NCBI GenBank assembly: GCA_026396415.1 | Contig: JAPLWX010000044.1 | Span: 1 to 32,377, forward strand | Direction of reading: 5' to 3' | Origin: Microcaldota archaeon | GTDB taxonomy: Archaea; Micrarchaeota; Micrarchaeia; Anstonellales; Anstonellaceae | Length of the DNA: 32,377 nt | Shown here: one piece after another, positions 23,127 to 31,111 of the stretch | Layout of the letters: each line of letters begins with the position of its first letter | Position numbering within the stretch: the stretch's first letter is position 1 | Position numbers and translations under genes: made by a program | Notes under the pieces: generated by a model | The model's input: only the letters and a program-made list of their open reading frames with translations | Databases searched by the model: none | Told to the model about the DNA's origin: nothing

Positions 23127-23669
23127 TCACTCAAGGTCGTCGGACATGAAGGAAAAGTCAGCGCGCTCGAACTTCTCATGCAGCTTTTTCCGCTCAGATG
23201 CATCGAACGGCTCGTCCACCACCTTTCCAATCCCAGTGAACATGCCATACCATCCTGCCGGCACGAGAAGTATGGAAAGCAGGTGGTAGAAGAAACTGTC
23301 ATAGGAGAGGTAGAAGTAAAAGTAGGTGTCGGCAAGCAGGGTGAGGAACCCTATGAGGATGTAAAGATAGCCCCTGCCCTTGGTCTTTTGTATCGCATCG
23401 GTTTCGCGCTTCACCATGAAGGCGAATTGCTCGCGCAGCCGCTTTTTTATCAATGCCTCGTTCTTCAGGTCGCGCTCCGAGGATGGCATGGTGAAGTGCA
23501 CTTCGAACCTGCCATGCTTGCCCTCCATGTAGCGGCGGCTGATTTCCTTGAGGAAGTCCTCGGACATCTCGCGCTGGGAATAAGGGCGCGGGTCGAAGTC
23601 GGAGAAGATGTCGTCGTAGGTGTCAAGCGTGATTGCAATCTCGCGCATGCTTTCAATCGGCTCTGCCAT
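23127..23669 (-). CDS. Uncharacterised two-TM membrane protein
   Basis: A 180-residue protein with a charged N-terminal domain (1-97, including DDIFSDFDPRPYSQREMSEDF). Two closely spaced hydrophobic helices follow (about 99-119 and 126-147), then a charged C-terminal tail ending SFMSDDLE. Both ends are probably cytoplasmic. No family recognised. It converges with dus and is divergent from the oxidoreductase gene. An AT-rich element at 23688-23699 lies between the two starts. Confidence 0.65.
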   Translation of the reverse strand: MAEPIESMREIAITLDTYDDIFSDFDPRPYSQREMSEDFLKEISRRYMEGKHGRFEVHFTMPSSERDLKNEALIKKRLREQFAFMVKRETDAIQKTKGRGYLYILIGFLTLLADTYFYFYLSYDSFFYHLLSILLVPAGWYGMFTGIGKVVDEPFDASERKKLHEKFERADFSFMSDDLE

Positions 23670-23719
23670 GCCATGAGTGCGTATGCAAGCAATAAAAATC
23701 CTCGCCAGGGAAAAAACGC

Positions 23720-24460
23720 ATGGAATTTGTGCTTGAAAAGGCAGTTGATGAGGGGGAAGGCGTCCGCAGCCTTTACTTCCGGGGCAGCGTGCCGCCCTAC
23801 AAGCCGGGCAACTTCTTCAGGCTGCACCTCGCCAACAGCGAGGGCAGGAAGATGTTCCGCCCCTACTCGGCGGCATCGCACCCCTCCGAGCCGCTTCTGC
23901 GCTTCTGCATAAAAAATCACGCGGGTGATTTTTTAGCAGTGGAAGGAGCGCAAGCGAGTTCCACTCCAATAAAGAAAAACGGAGTGTTCAGCAGCATGGT
24001 TTGGGAGCTTCACGTTGGCGGCAGGGCGGAAATCGACGGGCCGTACGGTATTTTCACCCTGGACCCGGGCGACTCGGAGCGCGTCTTCATTGCAGGGGGC
24101 GTGGGCATCACGCCTTTGAGAAGCATGATAATGCAGACGCTTCTGGAGGGCAGGAATGCAACGCTTTTCCACTCCGCGCGCACACTGGCAGGAATCACAT
24201 GCGGGGAGGAGCTGATGAAGCTTGCGAAGGAAAACCCTCGCCTGAAATGCTTCCACGCAGTCACGCGCGAGCAGATGCCAATAAGCTGGGAAGGGATACG
24301 CGGAAGGATAAATGCCGAGGAGATTTCGCGCAGGCTTGGGGCGCTTGAGGGGAAGACATTCTACATTTGCGGCCCGCCGGAGATGGTGCAGGGCGTGGCG
24401 CAGGGCCTGCTTGCCGCAGGCGTGCCAAAGGAAAAAGTGAAAAAGGAAGAGTGGGGATGA
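23720..24460 (+). CDS. Ferredoxin-NADP reductase-type FAD/NAD(P) oxidoreductase
   Basis: A 246-residue protein with the two-domain flavin reductase fold. The FAD-binding barrel has the RPYSAAS motif near residue 50. The NAD(P)-binding domain has GGVGITPLRSM near 130 and CGPPEM near 220. Related proteins include the PyrK electron-transfer subunit and phenol hydroxylase reductases. No iron-sulfur cysteine cluster follows at the C-terminus, so it is not PyrK-like there. Residues about 65-85 are an in-frame insertion encoded by two DNA palindromes (23906-23965), in a loop of the barrel. The partner protein is not in the window. Confidence 0.85.
   Translation: MEFVLEKAVDEGEGVRSLYFRGSVPPYKPGNFFRLHLANSEGRKMFRPYSAASHPSEPLLRFCIKNHAGDFLAVEGAQASSTPIKKNGVFSSMVWELHVGGRAEIDGPYGIFTLDPGDSERVFIAGGVGITPLRSMIMQTLLEGRNATLFHSARTLAGITCGEELMKLAKENPRLKCFHAVTREQMPISWEGIRGRINAEEISRRLGALEGKTFYICGPPEMVQGVAQGLLAAGVPKEKVKKEEWG
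23906..23965. repeat. Two palindromes inserted in frame in the oxidoreductase gene
   Basis: AAAAAATCAC (23911-23920) pairs with GTGATTTTTT (23925-23934) around GCGG, extended by flanking pairs TGC/GCA with one bulge. AGTGGAA (23938-23944) pairs with TTCCACT (23959-23965). The DNA stays in frame and encodes NHAGDFLAVEGAQASSTP. The AT-rich first palindrome differs from the GC-rich surroundings. Confidence 0.6.
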
Positions 24461-24461
24461 A

Positions 24462-24896
24462 TTAACTCGGCCTTTTCCTCACAAGCACGAGCGTTTCGCC
24501 CATCCTTTTCTCGAAAAAGCCGAGCGACAAATAGAGCTTGGACGCCGTGTTGAGGGCGCGCACCTTGAGGCATGTCACGCGCGCGCCGTGCGCGTCGGCG
24601 TAGGAAAGCGCCTCGCGCATCAGGGCGGTGCCGAACCCGTGCTCGCGGTAGTGCGCAAGCACGCCAAGGCCGGATATGTAGCAGCGGTCGTCGCGCATGC
24701 GCAGGTGGCAAAAGCCAATGGGCAATCCGCTCCGCTCCGCCATGAAAAACACGTCGTAGGGCAGGTTGCGCAACTTGGCATTGGGAAAAAGCAGCGCTAC
24801 CATTTCCTCGATGGCATCCATGTCCGCCTTCCTTGCGCGCCTGATGGAAAATACGGTGGCCTTGCCCATTGCCGCATCTTCGTTATCCAAAGCCAC
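24462..24896 (-). CDS. GNAT-family N-acetyltransferase
   Basis: A 144-residue acetyl-CoA-dependent acetyltransferase. The core motif GLGVLAHYREHGFGTALM carries the coenzyme A pyrophosphate-binding loop (a variant of RxxGxG/A: REHGFG). It is followed by the family-typical C-terminal helix and strand (ASKLYLSLGFFEKRM). The substrate is unknown; alanine-like RimI activity is possible but unproven. A GTG start at 24896 follows the phosphoesterase stop closely, so the two are co-transcribed; an ATG nine codons later (MGKATVF) is an alternative. Confidence 0.85.
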   Translation of the reverse strand: MALDNEDAAMGKATVFSIRRARKADMDAIEEMVALLFPNAKLRNLPYDVFFMAERSGLPIGFCHLRMRDDRCYISGLGVLAHYREHGFGTALMREALSYADAHGARVTCLKVRALNTASKLYLSLGFFEKRMGETLVLVRKRPS

Positions 24897-24905
24897 AGAA
24901 CCACT

Positions 24906-25538
24906 TCAGAGATTGATGAAGTTCACGTCTATGCTGTCCCCTATGGTTATTTCCGCCCCGCGCCCCTTTTCCGCAGGGGCGAGCTTCACCACCAAAGTCT
25001 CGCCGAGTATTTCCCTGCCCTCGTGCTCGTGCACGTGCCCGCAGATGAGAAGGATGGGGCGCTTTTCCTCCACCATCTTCCTAACAGCCCTGCTGCCCAC
25101 GTGCATGCCAGTCCCCACCTCGTCAAAAAGCCCGTAGGGCGGGGGGTGGGACAGCACGATGGAAAAATCGTCCACGCCCGCGCGCGCAAGCACGGATGCG
25201 ATTTCCTCCTCGCTGTACTCGGTTGGCGTGCCGAACGGAGTGGGGTTCGAGCCGCCCAGGCCCACAAGGTTCCACTCGCCAAGCTTCACCTTCTTCCCGT
25301 GCACCAGCACGCCCATCTCGCGCAGGCTGTCGACCACCTCGGGCGTGTCCATGTTGCCATGCACCGCATATGCGCGGGGGAAAAGGCGGATCACCTCCTC
25401 TGCGTAGGAAGCCGGCCCGCGGTCGGTGATGTCGCCGCAGAAAAGCACGGCGTCGTATTTCTGGCGCGAGGAGATGGCGCGCAGCCTGTCCAGCAGCTCC
25501 TCGTCCGCATGGAGGTCTGAGAGTGCAAGAAGCCTCAT
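24906..25538 (-). CDS. Calcineurin-like metallophosphoesterase
   Basis: A 210-residue phosphoesterase with all metal-binding motifs in order: SDLHAD near residue 7, GDITDRG near 35, GNMD near 61, SHPPPYG near 130 and GHVHEHEG near 167. Length and motif spacing match the small archaeal YfcE-type branch, which often hydrolyses cyclic or nucleotide phosphates, but the substrate is not shown here. It lies downstream of nop5 by 70 bases and upstream of the GNAT gene. Confidence 0.9.
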   Translation of the reverse strand: MRLLALSDLHADEELLDRLRAISSRQKYDAVLFCGDITDRGPASYAEEVIRLFPRAYAVHGNMDTPEVVDSLREMGVLVHGKKVKLGEWNLVGLGGSNPTPFGTPTEYSEEEIASVLARAGVDDFSIVLSHPPPYGLFDEVGTGMHVGSRAVRKMVEEKRPILLICGHVHEHEGREILGETLVVKLAPAEKGRGAEITIGDSIDVNFINL

Positions 25539-25608
25539 ATGAAAACCTCAAACATTGCGCAGGCGCCCGTTCCAGCGCATTTGCACAAAAACTTAAACTC
25601 AATGTTCG

Positions 25609-26466
25609 TCAGTTCCGCCTTTGCTGGAAATTCCTGTCCTGCTGCCTCCCTGCCCCGCCCGGAGCCTGAGGCGATGATGCCTGCTTGTCCATGACGCGCT
25701 TCACCTGCGCCTCGAACTGCGCTTTCAGCTTCTCGGCGATGAAATTGTGCGAAAGGGCATCCGCCTTCGACGCTATCGCAAGCTTTGCGGCCAGGCAGCG
25801 CGAAATCTTGCCGCGCACCTTCTTTGGCGCCATGCCGATGGCTGCGTGCTGGAATATGAGCCCGTGCTTGGGCGGGCGGCTGCCCGACTTGAGGTGCTTG
25901 AACAGCGCTTTCTCCGCGCCCAGCACCTGTATGGTGCTTGCGGGGAACATAGCCATCCTCTGCAGCCCTCCCGACTGCGCCACGAGCTTTGCCGCAAGCT
26001 CCGGGCCTGCGAGGTACGACATGTTGGGGCAGATCTCGCGCGCGATTTTTGCCTCGTAAGCCTCTATGCCGTCCCGAAGCGCCCACATGGACTTCACCTG
26101 GAGCGCGAGCGAGCGAGCCTGCGAAATGTCCTCTTCGGAAAGAGAGGTGCCCATTGATGCACGCGCCTTGTCCGCGATGGACTGCGCCTGAGGGCCGAAC
26201 ACTATCGTGAGCTTTGCCATGTCGGGCTTCATCCTGTCAATCGCAAGCACCCCTTCGACGTATTTCGCGTTGTCGGGCGTTCTGAATTCCGGGAAGTGCA
26301 TGCCGTACCATTCGGTGAGCCTCTCGAAAAGCAGGTTGGAGCTCTTGTTGAGCTCGTCCACCGCCGAGACGGACTGTATGAGCAGGTTGTCGCGGGAAGA
26401 GACCGCGATTGTTACCTTCTTCTTTGCCCTCTTGAAAAACTCGTCGCGAGATTGCATTGGTGACAT
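25609..26466 (-). CDS. nop5: Nop5/Nop56-58 family C/D RNP core protein, short form
   Basis: A 285-residue protein with the Nop domain that binds L7Ae and the C/D guide RNA and, with fibrillarin, performs 2'-O-methylation. Diagnostic segments are LVAQSGGLQRMAMFPASTIQ, ALFKHLKSGSRPPKHGLIF and KVRGKISRCLAAKLAIASKADA. The coiled coil precedes them. Archaeal Nop5 is usually about 370-410 residues, so this one lacks most of the N-terminal fibrillarin-binding domain. The C-terminal tail (AGGAGRQQDRNFQQRRN) is short and basic. The ATG at 26466 has GGAGATGG upstream. Fibrillarin, the usual neighbour, is absent from the window. Confidence 0.9.
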   Translation of the reverse strand: MSPMQSRDEFFKRAKKKVTIAVSSRDNLLIQSVSAVDELNKSSNLLFERLTEWYGMHFPEFRTPDNAKYVEGVLAIDRMKPDMAKLTIVFGPQAQSIADKARASMGTSLSEEDISQARSLALQVKSMWALRDGIEAYEAKIAREICPNMSYLAGPELAAKLVAQSGGLQRMAMFPASTIQVLGAEKALFKHLKSGSRPPKHGLIFQHAAIGMAPKKVRGKISRCLAAKLAIASKADALSHNFIAEKLKAQFEAQVKRVMDKQASSPQAPGGAGRQQDRNFQQRRN

Positions 26467-26542
26467 TGTACCATCTCCTATAATTTGCTCCCGAGGTATT
26501 ATCCTCAAAACGTTTATAGAGCTTCGCGGCAAGAAAACACCC
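26467..26542. promoter_or_regulatory. Divergent nop5/glyS promoter region
   Basis: CGTTTATAGAG at 26510-26520 lies about 27 bases before the glyS ATG. The minus-strand AATTATAGG near 26478-26486 could be the nop5 TATA box or simply leader sequence before GGAGATGG. Both genes would have short or absent leaders. Confidence 0.4.
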
Positions 26543-28069
26543 ATGAAAAGCTCCGAAACGCCAAATCCCAAGGCAGAGAGGCTCATCGACGTCGCAATCA
26601 GGCGCTCCTTCATCATTCCCTCAGCCGAGATATACGGCTCGCCGGCCGGCTTTTACGACTACGGGCCAGTGGGCTGCGCGATAAAGCACCGCCTGGAAAA
26701 CCTCTGGAGGAGCGAAATGCTGCAGAAGGAGGGCTTCCACGAGATTGAAACCACGTGCATACTTCCCGAGGCTGTGTTCAAGGCATCAGGGCATGCTGAG
26801 AATTTTTCAGACCCGGTTGTTTCCTGCAAGAAGTGCAACCAGCGTTTCCGCGCGGACCACCTTCTTGCCGAAAGCCCAGGGTTTATTGCATCAGGGGCAA
26901 AAGCAGAAGGCATGCAGCCGCAGGAGCTTGCGGATGCCATCAGGAAATACAAGGTGGCGTGCCCGAATGACTTGGGCGAGCTTACTGATGTCACGAGATT
27001 CAACATGATGTTCAAGACGGCGATTGGCGCAGGCGAGGAGCGCGTGGCATACTGCCGCCCCGAAACAGCGCAGGGGATTTTCCTTGATTTTGCGCGCATC
27101 GTGAGGAATTATGGAAGCCGCCTTCCAATCGGAATTGGCCAGGTGGGGCGTTCTTTCCGGAACGAGATTTCGCCTCGCCAGGGAATAGTGCGCGTGCGCG
27201 AATTCTCCCAGATGGAGCTGGAGTATTTCTTCAATCCCAAATACCAAACCCATCCGAAGTTCGAAAGCGTAAAGGGGGAGAAGCTGGCATTTGAGCTTGA
27301 GGATGGCACGGTGTCGGAATGCACGCTTGCAGAAACTGTGGAGCGCGGAATAGTGCCCAACCAGATAATGGCGTATTTCCTCTGGAAGCAGGAAAGGCTT
27401 TACATTGCAGCCGGGGTTCCGCGGGATAAATTCCGCTTCAGGAAAATCCCGAAAAACGACACCCCGCACTATTCGCGCGGCAACATTGACCTCGTGGTCG
27501 ATACCTCGTATGGCTGGATTGAGACAGTGGGAACCGCATACAGGACCGACTATGACCTCTCCTCGCATGCAAAGGCGTCGGGCACTGACCTGTCTGTTTT
27601 TGTGGAGGAGGAGAAAAAGAAGGTGGTGCCGCACGTGGTGGAGCCGTCCATGGGAGTGGAAAGGATGTTCTGGTGCGTGCTGGAGCACTGTTTCCGCGAA
27701 AAAAGCCCCGAAAAAGACTGGGAATGGTTCGACTTCCCGCCCTCAATCGCGCCATACCATGCATGGGTTTTCCCGCTCATGAGGAAGGACGGCATGGAGG
27801 AGAAGGCGCGCGAGGTGGAGGCGCTCCTGCGCGAGTCAGGCCTTATTGTCTATTGCCAGGAGTCGGGGAGCATTGGCAAGCGCTATGCGCGCGCGGACGA
27901 GATAGGCGTGCCCTACTGCATCACGGTCGATTATGACACGATGAAAGACGATACAGTGACGCTGCGCTTCAGGAACGACGGCAAGCAGGCAAGGCTCAAA
28001 ATCGGCGAGCTTGCGGGAAAAATAGCCGCGCTTGCAAAGGAAGGCAAAGTAAATGCGGACTTTGCCTGA
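26543..28069 (+). CDS. glyS: Glycyl-tRNA synthetase, dimeric archaeal/eukaryotic type
   Basis: A 508-residue class II synthetase charging tRNA-Gly. The N-terminus has the motif GSPAGFYDYGPVGCAIK. An insertion with VSCKKCNQRFRADH carries a likely zinc-binding pair. Motif 2 is FRNEISPRQG and motif 3 is PSMGVERMFWCVLE. The C-terminal anticodon-binding domain includes YCQESGSIGKRYARADEIG and ends near ALAKEGKVNADFA. The frame continues upstream into nop5 sequence, but ATG 26543 lies about 27 bases from a TATA box. A hairpin overlaps the stop. Confidence 0.96.
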   Translation: MKSSETPNPKAERLIDVAIRRSFIIPSAEIYGSPAGFYDYGPVGCAIKHRLENLWRSEMLQKEGFHEIETTCILPEAVFKASGHAENFSDPVVSCKKCNQRFRADHLLAESPGFIASGAKAEGMQPQELADAIRKYKVACPNDLGELTDVTRFNMMFKTAIGAGEERVAYCRPETAQGIFLDFARIVRNYGSRLPIGIGQVGRSFRNEISPRQGIVRVREFSQMELEYFFNPKYQTHPKFESVKGEKLAFELEDGTVSECTLAETVERGIVPNQIMAYFLWKQERLYIAAGVPRDKFRFRKIPKNDTPHYSRGNIDLVVDTSYGWIETVGTAYRTDYDLSSHAKASGTDLSVFVEEEKKKVVPHVVEPSMGVERMFWCVLEHCFREKSPEKDWEWFDFPPSIAPYHAWVFPLMRKDGMEEKAREVEALLRESGLIVYCQESGSIGKRYARADEIGVPYCITVDYDTMKDDTVTLRFRNDGKQARLKIGELAGKIAALAKEGKVNADFA

Positions 28070-28086
28070 ATTGGGCGAAGCCCAAT
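28070..28086 (+). terminator. Hairpin at the glyS stop
   Basis: ATTGGGC-GAA-GCCCAAT is a perfect seven-pair stem with a GAA triloop, touching the stop codon. No U-run follows directly. The loop type matches the hairpin at 23-39. Confidence 0.45.
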
Positions 28087-28246
28087 CGGAAGGGAATGCG
28101 GGAAGGGACTGGGTTTTATCCTGTCCAAGGCTGGCACAAAAGCCATTGGCTTAAGTATTTCCACAGAAAACTAGCAATAATAACATAATTTAAAAACCTT
28201 TGCCAACATATACCCATACGGGGCATTGTTGCTCGGGAGTAATATT

Positions 28247-28432
28247 ATGGCAAAAGAACATATGGTGAAAAATGAATTCTTCGGAAAGCACGCAGCCCGC
28301 ATTAAGAGTGTTGCAGTGAAAACGGGGGTCGGGCTGCTGCTTATTGCAACCTTTGCAGCTGCCACTTCTTGCATAAGCCAAAGACACTGCCCTGGCACCT
28401 CCAAGGAATCCAATCAGTACCAGAGGCACTGA
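28247..28432 (+). CDS. Possible small lipoprotein
   Basis: A 61-residue reading frame with a basic N-terminus, a hydrophobic helix (GVGLLLIATFAAATSC) ending at a cysteine in lipobox-like context, and a short polar tail. GGGAG lies upstream of the ATG, and TTTAAAAA occurs at 28189-28196. It could be a real small exported protein; the short length and lack of known relatives limit confidence. Confidence 0.45.
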   Translation: MAKEHMVKNEFFGKHAARIKSVAVKTGVGLLLIATFAAATSCISQRHCPGTSKESNQYQRH

Positions 28433-28514
28433 TGGCAGCGCTTGGCGTGGCTTTTTCTTTTTTGCCTTCCGCGCCCTGAGGCTCTGCTTTTTTCTTTTTC
28501 CAGAATCAGGCAAT

Positions 28515-28850
28515 CTATGTGCCGTCGCAGGAGATTGTCCCCTGGTCCACGTAAATCATCTGCAGCACAGGCTGCGCCACCACCACGATGAGGATGGCTA
28601 TGAGCGCGCCTGTGAGGCAGGCGGTCGCCCAGACGTTTGCGCGCGCTCTCGTCTCTGCGCCAAGCACCTGCCCTGCGGCGTAGATTACGCCGGCAAGCAC
28701 CAGCATCATCATTGCCACCACAGGAAGCATGGACTTCAGGCTGACGCATAGCGAGGAAACCGCATTTTGCACAGAGTAGAGCACGCTTGCAGCGCAGAAG
28801 AGCATTGCAACTGACGCAAGAAGCGCGAATGCGATGAATTTGAACCTCAT
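28515..28850 (-). CDS. Small membrane protein with VirB2/TrbC-like layout
   Basis: A 111-residue protein with an N-terminal signal or membrane helix (1-24), then two hydrophobic helices (about 40-62 and 76-99) joined by GQVLGAETRARANVW, and a short tail with one cysteine. Signal plus two helices with a charged cytoplasmic loop is the layout of VirB2/TrbC pilins and related small conjugation proteins, and the AGVIYAAGQVLGA segment fits loosely. This is architecture only; no specific motif proves it. AGGTG lies five bases before ATG 28850. Confidence 0.55.
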   Translation of the reverse strand: MRFKFIAFALLASVAMLFCAASVLYSVQNAVSSLCVSLKSMLPVVAMMMLVLAGVIYAAGQVLGAETRARANVWATACLTGALIAILIVVVAQPVLQMIYVDQGTISCDGT

Positions 28851-29023
28851 GGGCACACCTTGCATCCATTAGACAGGGAAAGGAATAAAAAAGCGCCATC
28901 TGCGCCCGTCATCCTTGGGCGCCTCGCATGGCATGGAAGGTGACAGGGGCAAGGAAGCGCGCCGGGAGGAAGGAAAGAGCAGGAAGGTTTATATGTGTTA
29001 ATAAGTGAATAATACTGAAGAAT

Positions 29024-29668
29024 ATGAAACAGATAAATTACCAAAAGTTCACTGGCACGGACATCTTGAGACAGATCCCGAGACTGGGTTACACCTGCAC
29101 TCAATTGAATGACAGCGCGAATGTCCAGATGCCCCTGCGCCATGCAGCACTGGTTGAAGGCATATCTAGGAAGCTGTCAATCCCTGTTCGTAGAGACCGG
29201 GAGAACTCCCAAGATGCCATATTGAACATTAAGACCACGGGCGATACAAGACTGATCCTGGAAATGCTTGCCGCAGCCAGATTCCTGTTTTTTGTAAAAG
29301 ACCCAGGCAAAAATATAGCCGAACCAGCACTCATCGAAAAGCCGACCGGCTTTTTCATTTACCAGATGGAATGGGAACGAATCTCGTCTGCCACTGGAAA
29401 GATGGGAGCCCAAAACTTGATCATCCTCCCAGGCGGGCACATACCATTGCATACCCATAAGGAGACAGAGGAGATATTCAAGTTATTTAGAGGTGCGGTA
29501 ACATTCCATATGGATGGGAAGGAAATCCAGCTTCAGGAAAATTCGCGCATAGAAGTTCCAATTGAGATCGTTCACGGGGCAGTTTCTTCTGGCAATTGGT
29601 TTGCACTATTATCTGCGTGGAAACCAACTTTAGCCCCGAATGACTTTTATGTAGCGGACCCGCTATAG
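29024..29668 (+). CDS. Cupin-domain protein
   Basis: A 214-residue protein. The first 110 residues are not recognised. The C-terminal half is a cupin barrel, with GGHIPLHTHKETEEIF (about 138-153) supplying two or three metal-binding histidines and a glutamate. The second motif, with an IEIVHGAVSSGNW histidine, lies near 185. The function is probably binding or modifying a small molecule; no substrate can be named. A TATA-like GTTTATATG at 28986-28994 lies about 30 bases upstream. The region 29669-29891 after it has no gene I can support. Confidence 0.7.
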   Translation: MKQINYQKFTGTDILRQIPRLGYTCTQLNDSANVQMPLRHAALVEGISRKLSIPVRRDRENSQDAILNIKTTGDTRLILEMLAAARFLFFVKDPGKNIAEPALIEKPTGFFIYQMEWERISSATGKMGAQNLIILPGGHIPLHTHKETEEIFKLFRGAVTFHMDGKEIQLQENSRIEVPIEIVHGAVSSGNWFALLSAWKPTLAPNDFYVADPL

Positions 29669-29891
29669 GGCTATTATTGTAGCTGCAGAGCCCCTTATTT
29701 TAACAAGTAAAAAAACGCCGGGGGGGAGCAAGAGGAGTAAAGTATAAGTTTGGGGTATTGAACGTCGCTGAAATCTCCACTATTTTTATCCTTTTTCATG
29801 CTCAAATGCCTGGCTTTTTGCCCGGAAGCCATCTGGGCGGCTTATGACGGGGGAATGGCATATGGAAAGGACATTGCACAGGCCGGCAAGC

Positions 29892-30545
29892 CTATAGCTT
29901 GACTTCGCCCCTGCCTTCGAATCCGAGTCCGAGCCTGTTCCAGTTCAGGCAAAGGGCGACCATCGGGGCTTCAATCCTGTCCGTCCTGGTTTCCCAGTGC
30001 TCCATCAGCTTCCTCATTTCAGATTTCGATTTCTTCACCGCTTCGGAGACGGAATTCCCCTTGAGGAGAGTGGCAGGGATTATATTCGACGTGACAAAGC
30101 AGGGAGCCGCCAGCTCGTCGTCCAGGGGATGCGCGCCCTCCGCAGGGTCTGAAACGAACGCAAAGGGCAGGGAATATCCGACATAGCCATCAGCTCCGGC
30201 GGATATGCTTGAGGCACCGAGAACGGCAAGCGTGTAGCAGCTGCGGGCGTACACGACCTTTCCTTTCAGCAAAGCCTCGTTTTCACCGGCTTTCATAATC
30301 ACTTCCTTGACCGTGCCGGTGACAATATCGGAGGCGCCATGCCCATTGAACATGACGAAACGGACAACCGGCCTTTTGAGGTGGCTTTCAAGGTTGGCGC
30401 GCGTGGCTTTGGGACCCTGCAATTCGGTTGTTTTGAAGCCTTTTGTCCCGGCCAGGTCGATTATCTCCTTGCTCCATATGTTGCAGTAAAAGACGGTATC
30501 ATCGTCATCCGGCGTGGTTATGAGGAACCCTTTCTCCCCGTTCAC
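29892..30545 (-). CDS. Caspase/CHAT-like cysteine protease
   Basis: A 217-residue protein with the caspase-fold dyad. The histidine is in FVMFNGHGASDIVTG (H69) and the cysteine in VVYARSCYTLAVLG (C103), followed by GADGYVGYSLPF, a pattern shared by CHAT and gingipain-like peptidases. No prodomain or signal peptide is seen. The GTG start at 30545 overlaps the stop of the previous gene as GTGA, so it is translated by coupling. It is the last gene of a three-gene unit. CHAT proteases are often activated by partner proteins in conflict and cell-death systems (family knowledge); here the partners would be the two small upstream proteins (inference). Confidence 0.75.
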   Translation of the reverse strand: MNGEKGFLITTPDDDDTVFYCNIWSKEIIDLAGTKGFKTTELQGPKATRANLESHLKRPVVRFVMFNGHGASDIVTGTVKEVIMKAGENEALLKGKVVYARSCYTLAVLGASSISAGADGYVGYSLPFAFVSDPAEGAHPLDDELAAPCFVTSNIIPATLLKGNSVSEAVKKSKSEMRKLMEHWETRTDRIEAPMVALCLNWNRLGLGFEGRGEVKL

Positions 30546-30748
30546 TCATCCACCCTTTCCCGGAATGAGCGCACGTACGCCATCTGCATCCTGACGACCA
30601 GCTCGCCTATTTCGCTGTGCGTGTTGATTGCATCTATGAGTTCGTCGCGGGTGAACGCGCCGTGGGAACCGAGATTCAGCTTGATGCCTCGCGGCATGTC
30701 CCGTATCCGCTCCAGGGTTATCTGCGCCTCGTCCTCGGAAAATGGCAT
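30542..30748 (-). CDS. Small acidic protein of the protease operon
   Basis: A 68-residue soluble protein. An N-terminal helical stretch (EDEAQITLERIRDMPRG) is followed by a short strand, IKLNLGSHGAFTRDELIDAI, and a C-terminal helix. No family recognised. The ATG follows GGTGGT, and the stop overlaps the protease GTG. It may be a regulator, substrate or inhibitor of the protease; this is inference from coupling only. Confidence 0.65.
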   Translation of the reverse strand: MPFSEDEAQITLERIRDMPRGIKLNLGSHGAFTRDELIDAINTHSEIGELVVRMQMAYVRSFRERVDE

Positions 30749-30759
30749 GCTACCACCGC

Positions 30760-30966
30760 TTACACTATTTTCAGCCCGGTTAGCTTTTTGAGTATTTCGC
30801 TTCCTCGCTGGGTTTTATTGATGATTTCGCCCCTTGCGACTTCCCAGCTTATCGGCTGGCCCTCGAATACAAGCACTACCCGCTTTCTCTCTTCCAGGGG
30901 CAGGTTGTTGTAGAGCCTTATGAACGATGCAACTGAGTCAAATTCGCCGCCTTCTTTATCTGCCAC
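30760..30966 (-). CDS. Small protein opening the protease operon
   Basis: A 68-residue soluble protein, starting at GTG 30966 after GGCGGTGG. It contains LYNNLPLEERKRVVLVFEG and a basic C-terminal helix (SEILKKLTGLKIV). It is similar in size to its neighbour but not obviously homologous. Eleven bases separate it from the next gene. A TATA box lies at about 30999-31006, so this gene leads the transcript. Confidence 0.65.
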   Translation of the reverse strand: MADKEGGEFDSVASFIRLYNNLPLEERKRVVLVFEGQPISWEVARGEIINKTQRGSEILKKLTGLKIV

Positions 30967-30997
30967 AGTTCCACCGCCTCAATATACCGACCGAACT

Positions 30998-31008
30998 TTT
31001 AAATAGCA
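30998..31008 (-). promoter_or_regulatory. TATA box of the protease operon
   Basis: Minus-strand CTATTTAAAAG lies about 35-40 bases before GTG 30966. No other promoter is seen within the three genes. Confidence 0.5.
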
Positions 31009-31111
31009 CGCTTGTTGGACGCCAGGTCGCGCGCCAGGGGGCTGGAAAGCATAATTGGCCCGTGAATGCCTAATTGTGCATTAACGTACGCCATGGCGCA
31101 CGAAGTATAAT

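Noticed and set aside
24588-25520. A 310-codon plus-strand frame opposite the phosphoesterase and GNAT genes
   Set aside because: Histidine-rich shadow of two well-supported minus-strand genes with complete motifs.
26207-26542. Upstream extension of the glyS frame
   Set aside because: It overlaps nop5 antisense and lies before the TATA box; all GlyRS motifs begin after ATG 26543.
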